A DNA stretch of 64,000 nucleotides from Candidatus Defluviibacterium haderslevense (GTDB taxonomy: Bacteria > Bacteroidota > Bacteroidia > Chitinophagales > Saprospiraceae). The DNA is taken from NCBI GenBank assembly GCA_016712225.1, contig JADJRL010000003.1:3981501-4045500 (forward strand). Reading direction: 5' to 3'. This document shows, piece by piece, positions 8,851-18,064 of this stretch. The translations under genes and the position numbers were made by a program. Within the stretch, counting starts at the first letter, position 1; each line of letters begins with the position of its first letter. The notes below the pieces were generated by a model, which did not search any database, was not told the DNA's origin, and saw only the letters and a program-made list of their open reading frames with translations.

Positions 8851-11800
8851 TTATCTCACTATTGTAACATTGCCCTTTTTAGAATAGGTTTGGTCGTCTA
8901 CACACCTGACTTTAAAGTAATATGCATACACATCCGGAGGTAATTGAGATCCTTTATAGGTTCCATCCCACCAATGATTAAGGTCAAATGTTTCAAATAT
9001 TTTTTCACCCCACCGATCATAAATGACCATTTCAACTTCCTTGAGGAAGTTACTTCGAATTCTAAATTCATCATTAAGTCTATCTCCGTTAGGTGAAAAG
9101 ATGTTTGAAATATAAACGTCAGATTCATCACATTTAGGTCTAATAACAATGACTCTTACATCAGTCCGTTCTACGCAACCATCTTCGTTGACGGCCTCGA
9201 CAGAATAAAGTATTGAATTTTCTGGAGTTGCAATAGGATCTGTACAATCCGTACAACTCAATCCATATGGAATAATCCAATTATAATTTTTGTAATCTCT
9301 ATTTACGTGTAATACAGTAGATTGTCCCAAATAAATGGTATCTTCTTCTGCATATGCGACGAGTGGCGGATCAAATTTACTGATATTAATTTGAACACTA
9401 TCCCGGTATGCGCAGCCATATTCATTCACAAAATCAACATAAAATACAGTCGTGTCAACGGGTTTTACAATGATACGATTGGTTTTTTCACCGGTTACAA
9501 TGTATTTTGTTGGACTCCAATTAAAAGTGTATCTGTGGCTATTAAGTGTCTTAAATTCTATGGTACGATCGGCTCCTGGACACAAATCAAAAGGGAGTAA
9601 TGGATCATATTTGGTTTTAATTGGAATCACTTTAAATGAATCATTTTCTGAACATCCATACCGATCTGTAGCATAAGCATAAATATATCCTGAATCAGAA
9701 ACTTGTCTTTTTAATTGATATCCATCGCCTAAAAATTGTAAAACACGATTATACCATTCTACTTTTGTTGAAAATTTGGTAGTAGCCTGAAGGTTTATCG
9801 TATCTGAATAACATAGTACGGTATCACTATTGATTTTTAAATCTATTGCTGGTGGTACAAATATGGTTACTGCACGTTCAATAAAACAGTCCGAAAAAAT
9901 AGGATCAGAGATTCTTACTTTATAAGTTGTTGTAGTGTCTACATCAGCCAAAGGATTGGGAATATTGGCATCATCCAAATTTGTGGCTGGAAACCATTGA
10001 TACTTGTAGTTTAAATCTGGATTAGGATTGATGTGGACCGGTTCACCATTACAACTTAAAATGGTATCATTAAGGTTGACTTTAATAAATCCAACATCTA
10101 TAACTTTTGTAATCTCGTTGGTACACTCACCTTTAATTTTCAGTGTAACAAGATATCTACCCGTTTTTTTAAAATCGTGAAGTGGATCTTTGTCAGTGCT
10201 TGTATTGTTGTCTCCAAAATCCCAAAAATAACTTCCCTTATCACTTTGATTAATGAAACTAACTAGTGTTTTATCACAGTTTTTATCTACTGCGAAATCC
10301 ACTAAAGGTTTGCAAATGATATCGACATGTACCGTATCATTCGCTCTGCATTGGAATTCGTTTTCAGTATTAATATAAAAAGTTTGGTCTTCACATTTTT
10401 GAACTAAGCCTTTGATCGTTGTAGTGCCTTGACCAGACAATATATAAGTACTCGGGGTCCAACGATAATCAAGCATTTGCTCTGGTACTTCATTATTTAT
10501 AATTAATGTAAAGGTGTCTTGTTCACAAGCCTTAACATCCGTGGTGATTAATTTTGTTTTTACTTTTTTATTGGTAATGGTAATGCTATCATTTCCAGGG
10601 CAATTAAATTGACTTTTCGCTCTGATATAGAATGTTTGTTTATCTAATACTACTGTATTTAAATTAAAAGACCCACTCTGAATTATATTTGAAAAATCAT
10701 TTAAATTGGACCATTCAATGGTTTGTTCTACACCACCTATTCCTCTTAAAGAAACAGAATCTTTACAAATAATTGAATCTGCTTGAATATCGATATCGAG
10801 TAATTTTGAAACCTTAATAGTAACAGAATCTATTTCAGTACATTGGCCATCCGTAACCGTTACATAATACATCCTGGTGCTGTCTGGATTAGCTATAGGA
10901 TCAGGGCAGTCCACACAACTTAAACCTTCACCCGGAGACCAGGTATATTTAAACCGATTATCTGGATTTGAAATAATTTTCGTTTTTTCTCCGATGCAAA
11001 TGGGTATTGATGAGGCTGGAAAATTAGGTTTCAATCTATTGACATAGACTTCTTTTTCTAATGAATCTAAACATCCTCCGGAAGATGTCACAATTAATTT
11101 GATATGCAACTTACCTGTATCCGGAAAATTAAAAATTGGATCTACATCATTTGATTGATAATCTTTTCCGCCCACTGTTGCATTCCAATCCCATTTGACT
11201 ATATTGAGTAATGAATCAAATGATTTATTCTTCAAACTAATGTTTATAGAATCATCACATGAACCATATGCTATATCGAAATTAGCTCCTAATTGAGTCG
11301 AATCAAACACATAAATATCTTTGTATGACGTATCTATACAATCCTTAGCCCTTCTTGACACTAAGGCTACAGTATACTTACCAGATTTTGGAAAAGTAAA
11401 ACTTGGATTCGTATCTTTAGCAAATGGAGTGGTATTAGGGTAATCAAAAAACCATGTAAATTCTTTTGCATTTATACTTTTGTTTGTAAACAATACGGTT
11501 CGATCTCCTTGACACAAAACATCTTGATCGGGTTCAAAAGTAGAAACAGGATTTGTAGTGCAGATTCGTACATTATACTGGAAATCCCTTCTAGTTTGTG
11601 ACAATAATCTTCCATTTCTATATTCACTGACACAAACACCAACAAGGAATTGTCCAGTGGTGCCTTTATCTGGTTGGCCGGTTAATAAACCTGTAAATCG
11701 ATCAATTCTTAATTCAGGAAATCCTCCGAGTAAGTTCAATAAACTGTATGGGGCTTTGTAAACTATTGGGGCATAAGGTGGACCTGGAGGTGTGGATGGT

Positions 11801-12516
11801 TTAGCATTGGCCGTATCAGCTCCTGAATAGGGTTCACATAGCGTATAAACTAGAGAATCACCTTCTAAGTCTTTTGAAGCATGATTAAAGGATATAGGCC
11901 TATCACCGCAAACATATATAGCAGGCCATTCCCCGAATGTTGGACTGCTGTTACAATAACGAAGTGCATCTTCAGTAACTACAAGTGAATATGTAGCCCC
12001 TTGAAGTTCTGGTTCAACAATATTAGTAATGGTTTTATTTCTGCAACATCTCTGATAAGCAAATATATACCCCCCTGATCTAAATGGTAAAGTAATAGTA
12101 GCAAAGTATGTGGTCGTATGAACGCATACATCACCTCCTACCACTTCGCATTCTGTCTTTAGAATTTCATTTAAAGTGTCGTCTTTGTTAAAAGGCATTT
12201 GTATTACGCCATATTTACCTAATTCACGTAGTATTTTACCACTCGAATTAAATATTCCTACATGAGCGATACTGTCAAATTCTGCTTCTGGACTTCCATT
12301 GAAACAATCCCGCCGTAAAGTAAATCTTACCTGAATCTTTACTTGATCTTTAGTAATTCCTAAACATCGATAAGTCATTTCGCCACCTACAATATGACTG
12401 CTGTAGACTGATTTAGAGCTAAAAACAAAGAAAGTAAATAAAATTAACTGAAATAAAAATTTATATGTCTTTTTCATATTCATCACTTTAAGAATATTAT
12501 CCTTTTTATTTATCAT
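8851..12516 (-). CDS. Giant PKD-repeat surface protein with type B T9SS C-terminal domain (cassette 2)
   Basis: 1221 residues; paralogue of the product of 1550-5161 with the same plan. A signal peptide (KKTYKFLFQLILFTFFVFSSKSVYS) precedes the Cys-containing module SHIVGGEMTYRC with RDCFNG, YQRCCRN and EGDSLVYTLC. A long array of PKD/Ig-like repeats follows, one with YFWDFGDNNTSTD (about residue 765). The C-terminal type B sorting domain has ISNIFSPNGDRLND, YDRWGEKIF, WWDGTYKG and PDVYAYYFKVRC. The ATG at 12516 overlaps the preceding gene by 11 bases; the ATG at 12483 (MNMKK) is an equally plausible start giving a shorter signal peptide. Predicted to be secreted by T9SS and kept on the surface, probably via the PorP/SprF protein at 14968. 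Ligand unknown. Confidence 0.9.
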   Translation of the reverse strand: MINKKDNILKVMNMKKTYKFLFQLILFTFFVFSSKSVYSSHIVGGEMTYRCLGITKDQVKIQVRFTLRRDCFNGSPEAEFDSIAHVGIFNSSGKILRELGKYGVIQMPFNKDDTLNEILKTECEVVGGDVCVHTTTYFATITLPFRSGGYIFAYQRCCRNKTITNIVEPELQGATYSLVVTEDALRYCNSSPTFGEWPAIYVCGDRPISFNHASKDLEGDSLVYTLCEPYSGADTANAKPSTPPGPPYAPIVYKAPYSLLNLLGGFPELRIDRFTGLLTGQPDKGTTGQFLVGVCVSEYRNGRLLSQTRRDFQYNVRICTTNPVSTFEPDQDVLCQGDRTVLFTNKSINAKEFTWFFDYPNTTPFAKDTNPSFTFPKSGKYTVALVSRRAKDCIDTSYKDIYVFDSTQLGANFDIAYGSCDDSINISLKNKSFDSLLNIVKWDWNATVGGKDYQSNDVDPIFNFPDTGKLHIKLIVTSSGGCLDSLEKEVYVNRLKPNFPASSIPICIGEKTKIISNPDNRFKYTWSPGEGLSCVDCPDPIANPDSTRMYYVTVTDGQCTEIDSVTIKVSKLLDIDIQADSIICKDSVSLRGIGGVEQTIEWSNLNDFSNIIQSGSFNLNTVVLDKQTFYIRAKSQFNCPGNDSITITNKKVKTKLITTDVKACEQDTFTLIINNEVPEQMLDYRWTPSTYILSGQGTTTIKGLVQKCEDQTFYINTENEFQCRANDTVHVDIICKPLVDFAVDKNCDKTLVSFINQSDKGSYFWDFGDNNTSTDKDPLHDFKKTGRYLVTLKIKGECTNEITKVIDVGFIKVNLNDTILSCNGEPVHINPNPDLNYKYQWFPATNLDDANIPNPLADVDTTTTYKVRISDPIFSDCFIERAVTIFVPPAIDLKINSDTVLCYSDTINLQATTKFSTKVEWYNRVLQFLGDGYQLKRQVSDSGYIYAYATDRYGCSENDSFKVIPIKTKYDPLLPFDLCPGADRTIEFKTLNSHRYTFNWSPTKYIVTGEKTNRIIVKPVDTTVFYVDFVNEYGCAYRDSVQINISKFDPPLVAYAEEDTIYLGQSTVLHVNRDYKNYNWIIPYGLSCTDCTDPIATPENSILYSVEAVNEDGCVERTDVRVIVIRPKCDESDVYISNIFSPNGDRLNDEFRIRSNFLKEVEMVIYDRWGEKIFETFDLNHWWDGTYKGSQLPPDVYAYYFKVRCVDDQTYSKKGNVTIVR

Positions 12517-14983
12517 CTACACCTTTTAAAATTTCTAATATTTCAACCCTCCGTTCATATGCCGCCTTAAGATTATAAATCGAATTTCTTACGTCCTCCA
12601 GATTATCACTAACATCTGATCCTGATTGGGATTCACCAAATGGAATTTGTTTGATCTTTAAATTTTCACTTACGATAAAAGGTTGAAATGCGGCATTTTG
12701 ATATACATTAAATTCATTGCGAATAGAACTCACCCTCCGCGAAGATAACAACTGATTATAGTCCGATTTGGCTCTTGGAGAAGCATAACCTTTTAGAAAA
12801 ATATCTATCGAATGACCTTCTTGGACTACAATTAACAATTTGTCCATAAATAGATGTAATTTATCTCCATTTAGTTTTACATCTTTTTCGAAGAAAGTGT
12901 CAATTTCTAAAATTGCCTTATCCTTTTTCGGTCCTTTTAGATTACTCGTAAACTCAGACATGTATTTGCCTTTTTTGGCAACATAATCATTGTAGATTTT
13001 TGAAAATAAAACATTTGTTGTATCAGAAGATGATCTAGGATCAGGAAGATCATTATCAAAAAATAATTTAATAGGGAGTAATCTTCTCAATTCTGCGATC
13101 GCTGTTAATTCTAAGAATAATTTTCTATTAATAATGAGTTCACCGGAAATGTCTTTTGCTAAAAGTATAGCTTCTGCAGATTCATACTTGTTTTTAGTTG
13201 CAATTAATTTGTAATTAACTCCTTTAAGTAATTCGAAATTAAAAAAATTACTGTCCGGGTTTGTGACTTCTCTGATCAATTGATTGCGATCTGTATTCCA
13301 CAGTTGGACCGTGACACCTTTTAAATTCACATTCGTAGTTCTTTCAAAAGTCAATACATTTAATTGTTTTTTCTGAATTAAATATACATCGCGTTTAATG
13401 GGTTTGAAATCAGGTAAATCAATAGTACTAATGTTTATAGAATCTCCAATGTATGCTTCCTTGGTAGCAATAATTTTATACATCCTTCCTTCAATCAATT
13501 TGAAATTTGAAATTGATTTTTCGTCTACGGTGACTACTTGAACTAAACTGTCGCCTTCAGTAATATCGTATAAATTTAATTTGACTTGACCTAACATAGT
13601 CGAATCATACGCATCCTTTGTAGTTACAAAAAGTTCTATCGTCGCAGGTGTAATACCTACTTTATAAATGTCATAACAACAAGCTTGCATTACATCATCT
13701 AAATAAATAGATCCGGGCCTGTTAGAAACCATATAGGCTTTGGTGTCTAAATTGTTCGTTGAGTAATGTATATCATCATAACTACTGTTTATTGATGCTC
13801 CTAAATTAACTACTTTTAATGAATCCTGTCCCTTCCAACTGTATTTGAAAATATCCTGACCACCAAATCCATTAAAACCATTACTGCTAAAGTACAATGT
13901 TTTAGTTTTTGAAGAATAGAAAGGTGCGAATTCGTTTTCTTCCGTATTGGCAAAATCCACATTTTCCAATTCCGTGGTTTGCCCATTTTCATCTACATAG
14001 GTTGACCAAATGTCATAGCCCCCTTTTCCATTTGGTCTATTGCTAGTAAAATATAATTTATATAATTCTGTTACGGGTTCTTTGGTTATAAATGGATGAG
14101 TAGAAGTATAATTTGGGGAATTGACCGTTGCTGGTAATTTAATGCCTTTACTCCAAGATGAGTCTTCTTTGACTTTCAAATAAATATCGCATATCAATTC
14201 ACTCGTGCCTTCCATTTCTCGACAAATATTATAAACAAACATTTTTCGATCTTCAGAAAAACTTGGATTAGCCATTAATACATTTTGGTCTAAGATTCCA
14301 CTATCTATGGGTTCCTTAACTACTGTCGTCTCATTGAATTTTAAAATTTCACTTTTGAGTTTGCCTTTTTCAAATTCACTTGATTTCAATGATGAATAAT
14401 AAACGGAGCCATCAATGATTTTTGGGCTTGATTCATTGTCTTTAGTGTTTATTCCTTCTTCAAGTTTTTTTAATTTAAGCAATGGATTTTTGATTTTTAT
14501 ATGTTCTTTCGCCCACTTGAGTTGCACCAATCTTTTTTTTGCAATTTCAACTTCAGGTGATGTATCCTCTGCAGCAGCTAAGTATGAATTGTAATAAACT
14601 TCAGCATCACTATATCGTCCTAGACTATAAAGAACTTCAGCTAAATAAAAATTAATATCAGGATGTCTTTGTTCTAATTCAGTTTTTAGTAAACTTTTAT
14701 AATAAGATTCTGATTTTGAATAGGCATTCAATTTTCTAGTTGCAGTAGCTGCAAGATAGGTTAGTGAATCCGTCTGTTGCTTGTATGGTAATGCTTGTAA
14801 TATTAGATCATAAGCTGCATAATAGTTTTGTTTGTTGAATTCTTCATGGATAGGTCCCCAATATTTTGAAAATCCTGGGTAGTTTTGGGCCATGCCAATC
14901 TGATGTACCAAGATCATTAGAACAAAAAATAGTTTATAATTTCTTTTCACAAAAACGCATTTAATATTTAATAAATAGGGCAT
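12506..14983 (-). CDS. PorE-like OmpA-family protein with TPR, propeller and CarboxypepD-like domains (cassette 2)
   Basis: 825 residues; paralogue of the product of 5191-7611. Order: signal peptide (YKLFFVLMILVHQIGMAQ), TPR-like helices (about 35-170), PD40 beta-propeller (about 190-455; GGYDIWSTYV, LYFSSNGFNGFGGQDIF), two CarboxypepD-regulatory-like sandwiches (about 460-620), and a degenerate OmpA-like domain (KLFFDNDLPDPRSS, FLKGYASPRAKSDYN, SSRRVSSI). As in cassette 1 the GHTD motif is replaced (GYAS). The ATG at 14983 overlaps the PorP/SprF gene by 16 bases; a GTG at 14950 would give a cleaner signal peptide (VKRNYKLFF). The overlap with both neighbours indicates one tightly coupled transcript. 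Likely role: periplasmic scaffold linking the barrel or translocon to peptidoglycan (inferred from PorE). Confidence 0.87.
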   Translation of the reverse strand: MPYLLNIKCVFVKRNYKLFFVLMILVHQIGMAQNYPGFSKYWGPIHEEFNKQNYYAAYDLILQALPYKQQTDSLTYLAATATRKLNAYSKSESYYKSLLKTELEQRHPDINFYLAEVLYSLGRYSDAEVYYNSYLAAAEDTSPEVEIAKKRLVQLKWAKEHIKIKNPLLKLKKLEEGINTKDNESSPKIIDGSVYYSSLKSSEFEKGKLKSEILKFNETTVVKEPIDSGILDQNVLMANPSFSEDRKMFVYNICREMEGTSELICDIYLKVKEDSSWSKGIKLPATVNSPNYTSTHPFITKEPVTELYKLYFTSNRPNGKGGYDIWSTYVDENGQTTELENVDFANTEENEFAPFYSSKTKTLYFSSNGFNGFGGQDIFKYSWKGQDSLKVVNLGASINSSYDDIHYSTNNLDTKAYMVSNRPGSIYLDDVMQACCYDIYKVGITPATIELFVTTKDAYDSTMLGQVKLNLYDITEGDSLVQVVTVDEKSISNFKLIEGRMYKIIATKEAYIGDSINISTIDLPDFKPIKRDVYLIQKKQLNVLTFERTTNVNLKGVTVQLWNTDRNQLIREVTNPDSNFFNFELLKGVNYKLIATKNKYESAEAILLAKDISGELIINRKLFLELTAIAELRRLLPIKLFFDNDLPDPRSSSDTTNVLFSKIYNDYVAKKGKYMSEFTSNLKGPKKDKAILEIDTFFEKDVKLNGDKLHLFMDKLLIVVQEGHSIDIFLKGYASPRAKSDYNQLLSSRRVSSIRNEFNVYQNAAFQPFIVSENLKIKQIPFGESQSGSDVSDNLEDVRNSIYNLKAAYERRVEILEILKGVDDK

Positions 14984-15984
14984 TTTTTGTTAATTTTTAA
15001 AGCTTTCACAGCTTTGTAATTGTACTGCAATGCCAATTCTGGTCCACCTCTTTTCGTTGTAACACTTTTAAATGGCGATGTATTCATATCATAACTTCCA
15101 CTTATTAACCAGTTTCTCCACTCAAAACCCAGGTTAGGTATTAGTGCATCATCCCTACGCCAATTACACCCAAGCAACAAATTCAAAACAGCTCCAGGTG
15201 TTTTATTTAGATATAGTCTAATTCTACCAGATCCAACCAACTCTTGATATTTATCCTGGCTTTGGTAAATCCCTGCTAGGAGTACATCAAAATATTGTCC
15301 AACGCCAACACTTAAATCAATGAATCCCAAATATCGAATTGGTAATTGTTCTTTAATCCCGGAATTGCTATAAAAACTCTGGTTTGGTCTATTAATATGG
15401 TAAAGTGAGCCATTCACACCAATTTTTGTTCTCGGTTTTAGTGTATATTGATACATCACAGATGTTCCTAAATCAAAAAAGAAGGTACCGGTTGGCGTAT
15501 AAGTTTCTTTTGAACTGATCGAGGGATCGTACTTGTCACCAGTCCATTGATTATCCCAGCGCAATTCACCTTCACTTAATCGCCTTTGTGCTATTGCCGG
15601 ATTAAATCCTATGCCAACCGTATGTCTTTTTCCCACAGTCATGGCATAACTTACTGTACCAACTAATTTTGCCAAACTCAATTTTGAATCTCCAGCACGA
15701 TCATAATCCAATCCAATTCCATAACCTATAACATCTTTATTCTTGCTCAATACCGTATTCGCATCATAGAGGAAACTAAACGTAGTATATGGGACAGGCA
15801 CGGCCAACCACTGGTTCCTTACATTCAATGTGACCCGATGATTACCATCAAACTGGCCCGATAAGGCAGGTGATAGATTTAGGGTATTATAATAGAACTG
15901 CGAAAAATGTAAGTCTTGGGCAGATAAATTTGCCCAAATACCAATCGCAATAAAAAAAGTAAATCTCTTAAACATAGTTTTCAT
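14968..15984 (-). CDS. PorP/SprF family T9SS outer-membrane protein (cassette 2)
   Basis: 338 residues; first gene of cassette 2. The signal peptide (FKRFTFFIAIGIWANLSAQ) leads into DLHFSQFYYNTLNLSPALSGQFDGNHR, the standard PorP/SprF mature N-terminus, followed by barrel strands and the end ALQYNYKA. It is paralogous to the product of 7630-8688: both keep DYDRAGDSKLSL/NYDQAGDSKLSL, LRWDNQW/LTWDSQW, and NRPNQSF/NRPDQKF. It is expected to form the outer-membrane partner for secretion or retention of the type B surface protein encoded two genes downstream. The ATG at 15984 is a clear start. A TATCTTTG box lies at 16072-16079. Confidence 0.93.
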   Translation of the reverse strand: MKTMFKRFTFFIAIGIWANLSAQDLHFSQFYYNTLNLSPALSGQFDGNHRVTLNVRNQWLAVPVPYTTFSFLYDANTVLSKNKDVIGYGIGLDYDRAGDSKLSLAKLVGTVSYAMTVGKRHTVGIGFNPAIAQRRLSEGELRWDNQWTGDKYDPSISSKETYTPTGTFFFDLGTSVMYQYTLKPRTKIGVNGSLYHINRPNQSFYSNSGIKEQLPIRYLGFIDLSVGVGQYFDVLLAGIYQSQDKYQELVGSGRIRLYLNKTPGAVLNLLLGCNWRRDDALIPNLGFEWRNWLISGSYDMNTSPFKSVTTKRGGPELALQYNYKAVKALKINKKCPIY

Positions 15985-16071
15985 GTTTATCAGCTAATGA
16001 AAAAAATAGACTTAGAATTGAAAATTGGGTAGGTCAGGGATATCTGGTTACGGAAGCATTGTTCCTCAGGT

Positions 16072-16079
16072 CAAAGATA
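16072..16079 (-). promoter_or_regulatory. -7 promoter box of cassette 2
   Basis: CAAAGATA on the plus strand reads TATCTTTG on the minus strand, an exact TAnnTTTG box, 88 bases before the PorP/SprF start codon. No good -33 TTTG is visible at the standard spacing, so confidence is moderate. Confidence 0.5.
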
Positions 16080-16281
16080 TGTATTTTTATGAATATTTGA
16101 CATATATAAAAAATAAATATTTATTCATTGATGTTATAATAAAGGTTAATTAGTACAATTATTAGCTGATATTCAATTAATTATACTTTTTAAAATTTTT
16201 CATTATGTTGGCTATAGAATGTGTTAACATATTTCAAATGCGGTTTAATTTTTAATTGCATTTCTGATTATCCATACAATT

Positions 16282-16331
16282 AGTTCATAATCAGCACTAA
16301 AAACCTTGACTGTCATTAGTTGTTATGAACT
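16282..16331. repeat. 9-bp inverted repeat upstream of fdhD
   Basis: AGTTCATAA (16282-16290) and TTATGAACT (16323-16331) are perfect inverted copies separated by 32 bases. It lies about 220 bases before fdhD in a gene-free stretch. It could be an operator pair or the base of an RNA stem; no T-run follows, so it is not an obvious terminator. Confidence 0.4.
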
Positions 16332-16489
16332 TACTCCTGATTAAGTATTCATATGAAATTTAATGTTGATTCATGTAATTTTGATACTTTAATGGGTGAA
16401 ATCTAAATCGTATTAAATAAGATTCAATGTACTACTAACGATATAGATGGTATTACAGACTGTGATTATTTTTACTTTCTATTTGCTTT

Positions 16490-16497
16490 TATATTTG
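16490..16497 (+). promoter_or_regulatory. Possible -7 promoter box of fdhD-mobA
   Basis: TATATTTG matches TAnnTTTG and lies 52 bases before the fdhD ATG. No TTTG is present at 19-21 bases upstream, so this is a weak candidate. Confidence 0.35.
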
Positions 16498-16548
16498 ATC
16501 ATTTATTAAAATTTTTCAAACCCAATTTTTAAGATAAAGTAACAATTT

Positions 16549-17400
16549 ATGGAAATTTTAGATGGCCTTACCGAACGAAAGATATTCAAAATAAATAGCA
16601 ATCATTCTGTTGAAAAAATGGATGTCGTGGCTATTGAAGAGCCAATGGAAATAGCTATCAAATATAATGAGAAAGATCATACTACCTTAAAAACGATTTC
16701 CATTACCATGAGAACGCCAGGACATGATAAATATTTAGTCCTGGGATTTTTGTTTTCAGAGGGTATTATTGACTCAGTATCAGACATTCATGATATTCAG
16801 TTTAAATTTTCATGCACTCCTGAAGAGACTATAGAACAAACTGTGGTGGTTCATATCAAACCCCATTTAATCCATAGGGTAAAAGATTTAAACCGACATT
16901 TCTATACCAGCTCCAGTTGTGGTGTCTGTGGTAAAACAACCATTGACTTAGCCGTTACTCATTGCCATTTTTTGTTAAAAAGCTTAGAAAAGCAAATATC
17001 TTTAGATACTATTTATAAATTACCAAGTGTATTAAAAAGCAATCAGAAATTATTTGATCAAACGGGCGGAATCCATGCATGTGCTTTATTTGATTTTGGT
17101 GGTCATTTAATTACTATTGCTGAGGATGTTGGTAGACATAATGCGATGGACAAACTTATTGGGTATTGCTTAGAAAATCATTTAGTTCCTGCATCTGAAC
17201 ATATCCTATTAGTTAGTGGCAGGGCAAGTTTTGAACTCATTCAAAAAGCCCTAACGATTGGGGTTCCGGCTCTCTTGGCTATTGGGGCTCCTAGTAGCCT
17301 TGCTATAGATTTAGCAAACAGTTTTGGTATGAGTTTAGGAGGATTTTTAAAAGATGGTAGTGTGAATATTTATTCTGGAATTCAACGATTTAACATTTGA
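16549..17400 (+). CDS. fdhD: Formate dehydrogenase accessory sulfurtransferase FdhD
   Basis: 283 residues, full length for the family. FdhD moves sulfur from a cysteine desulfurase to the molybdenum cofactor so that formate dehydrogenase becomes active; it acts in the cytoplasm. The catalytic loop SSSCGVCGKT carries the paired cysteines (Cys124 and Cys127) that hold the persulfide. Other family signatures are MRTPGHD, LGFLFSEGII, GGIHACALFD, DVGRHNAMDKLIG and GVPALLAIGAPSSLA. mobA starts one base after the stop, so the two form a cofactor-maturation operon. No formate dehydrogenase gene is present in the window, so the client enzyme must be elsewhere. Confidence 0.96.
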   Translation: MEILDGLTERKIFKINSNHSVEKMDVVAIEEPMEIAIKYNEKDHTTLKTISITMRTPGHDKYLVLGFLFSEGIIDSVSDIHDIQFKFSCTPEETIEQTVVVHIKPHLIHRVKDLNRHFYTSSSCGVCGKTTIDLAVTHCHFLLKSLEKQISLDTIYKLPSVLKSNQKLFDQTGGIHACALFDFGGHLITIAEDVGRHNAMDKLIGYCLENHLVPASEHILLVSGRASFELIQKALTIGVPALLAIGAPSSLAIDLANSFGMSLGGFLKDGSVNIYSGIQRFNI

Positions 17401-17401
17401 T

Positions 17402-17989
17402 ATGAATTCATATCTTCCTCTAACCGGACTTATTTTATGTGGCGGAAAAAGCAGTCGATTGGGTTTTGACAAACTTAGTGTTATTAAAGATACTGTTCCA
17501 GTCTATAATTGGTGGTTGGGGGTTTTGGAAAAACATTGTTCTAATATTTATATATCCTGCAATTCACACCAGGCAGATCAATATAAGCTGCCAAATACTT
17601 TAATCGATGTCGAATCTCATCAAGGTCCATTGGGCGGAATCTATAGTGCGATACTTAAACATCCTGACCATGCCTTATTAGTCGTGGCATGTGATTTGGT
17701 TTACATTACAAAAGAAGACATTGAAGCACTCATAACTCAAAGAGATCCGACTTCTTACGGTACAGCTTACTTGACTTTAGGGACAGATTTTCCATTTCCA
17801 TTGTGTACCATCTATGAACCAAAAATATTTGATGATCTTAAGCAAGAGTATCTAAATTCCAAAAAATCTGCTATATCGGTATTGAAAAATAAGGATATTA
17901 AGTTAATACATCATAAAATCAATTTGAATGGAATCAACACTCCGGAAGAATATGAAAAATGGAAACAAGAACAATATTTAAACCTCTAA
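17402..17989 (+). CDS. mobA: Molybdenum cofactor guanylyltransferase MobA
   Basis: 195 residues. MobA transfers GMP from GTP to molybdopterin cofactor, giving the guanine-dinucleotide form used by DMSO-reductase-family enzymes such as formate dehydrogenase. The nucleotide-binding loop LILCGGKSSRLGFDK (residues 10-24) is the classic GGxSxRxGxDK signature. Downstream are QGPLGGIYSAI and VVACDLVYI (the metal-binding Asp), which replace the more common GPLAGI and xxCDxP. Positioned one base after fdhD, which supports joint supply of a bis-MGD enzyme. The protein is of ordinary length for a stand-alone MobA. Confidence 0.93.
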   Translation: MNSYLPLTGLILCGGKSSRLGFDKLSVIKDTVPVYNWWLGVLEKHCSNIYISCNSHQADQYKLPNTLIDVESHQGPLGGIYSAILKHPDHALLVVACDLVYITKEDIEALITQRDPTSYGTAYLTLGTDFPFPLCTIYEPKIFDDLKQEYLNSKKSAISVLKNKDIKLIHHKINLNGINTPEEYEKWKQEQYLNL

Positions 17990-18016
17990 TTTTGGGTAAA
18001 TGATTTCATCCCAAAA
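17990..18016. terminator. Possible bidirectional hairpin between convergent genes
   Basis: TTTTGGG (17990-17996) pairs with CCCAAAA (18010-18016) around a 13-base loop, in the short gap between convergent mobA and gldC. The GC core is only three pairs and no long T-run follows, so termination is uncertain. Confidence 0.3.
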
Positions 18017-18064
18017 CCATAAAACGTCGAATTTCATTAAATCGGATTCTATGAAGATATACTT

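Larger units (their letters stand above)
15985..16548. other. Divergent intergenic region between PorP/SprF and fdhD
   Basis: 564 bases of AT-rich DNA with no convincing gene on either strand. It separates two divergent transcription units and holds a minus-strand -7 box (16072-16079), a possible plus-strand -7 box (16490-16497) and a 9-bp inverted repeat (16282-16290 with 16323-16331). Confidence 0.7.

Noticed and set aside
8898..9149. 83-codon frame on the same strand inside the giant surface protein gene
   Set aside because: Out of frame with the well-supported type B sorting domain; the product has no recognisable features.
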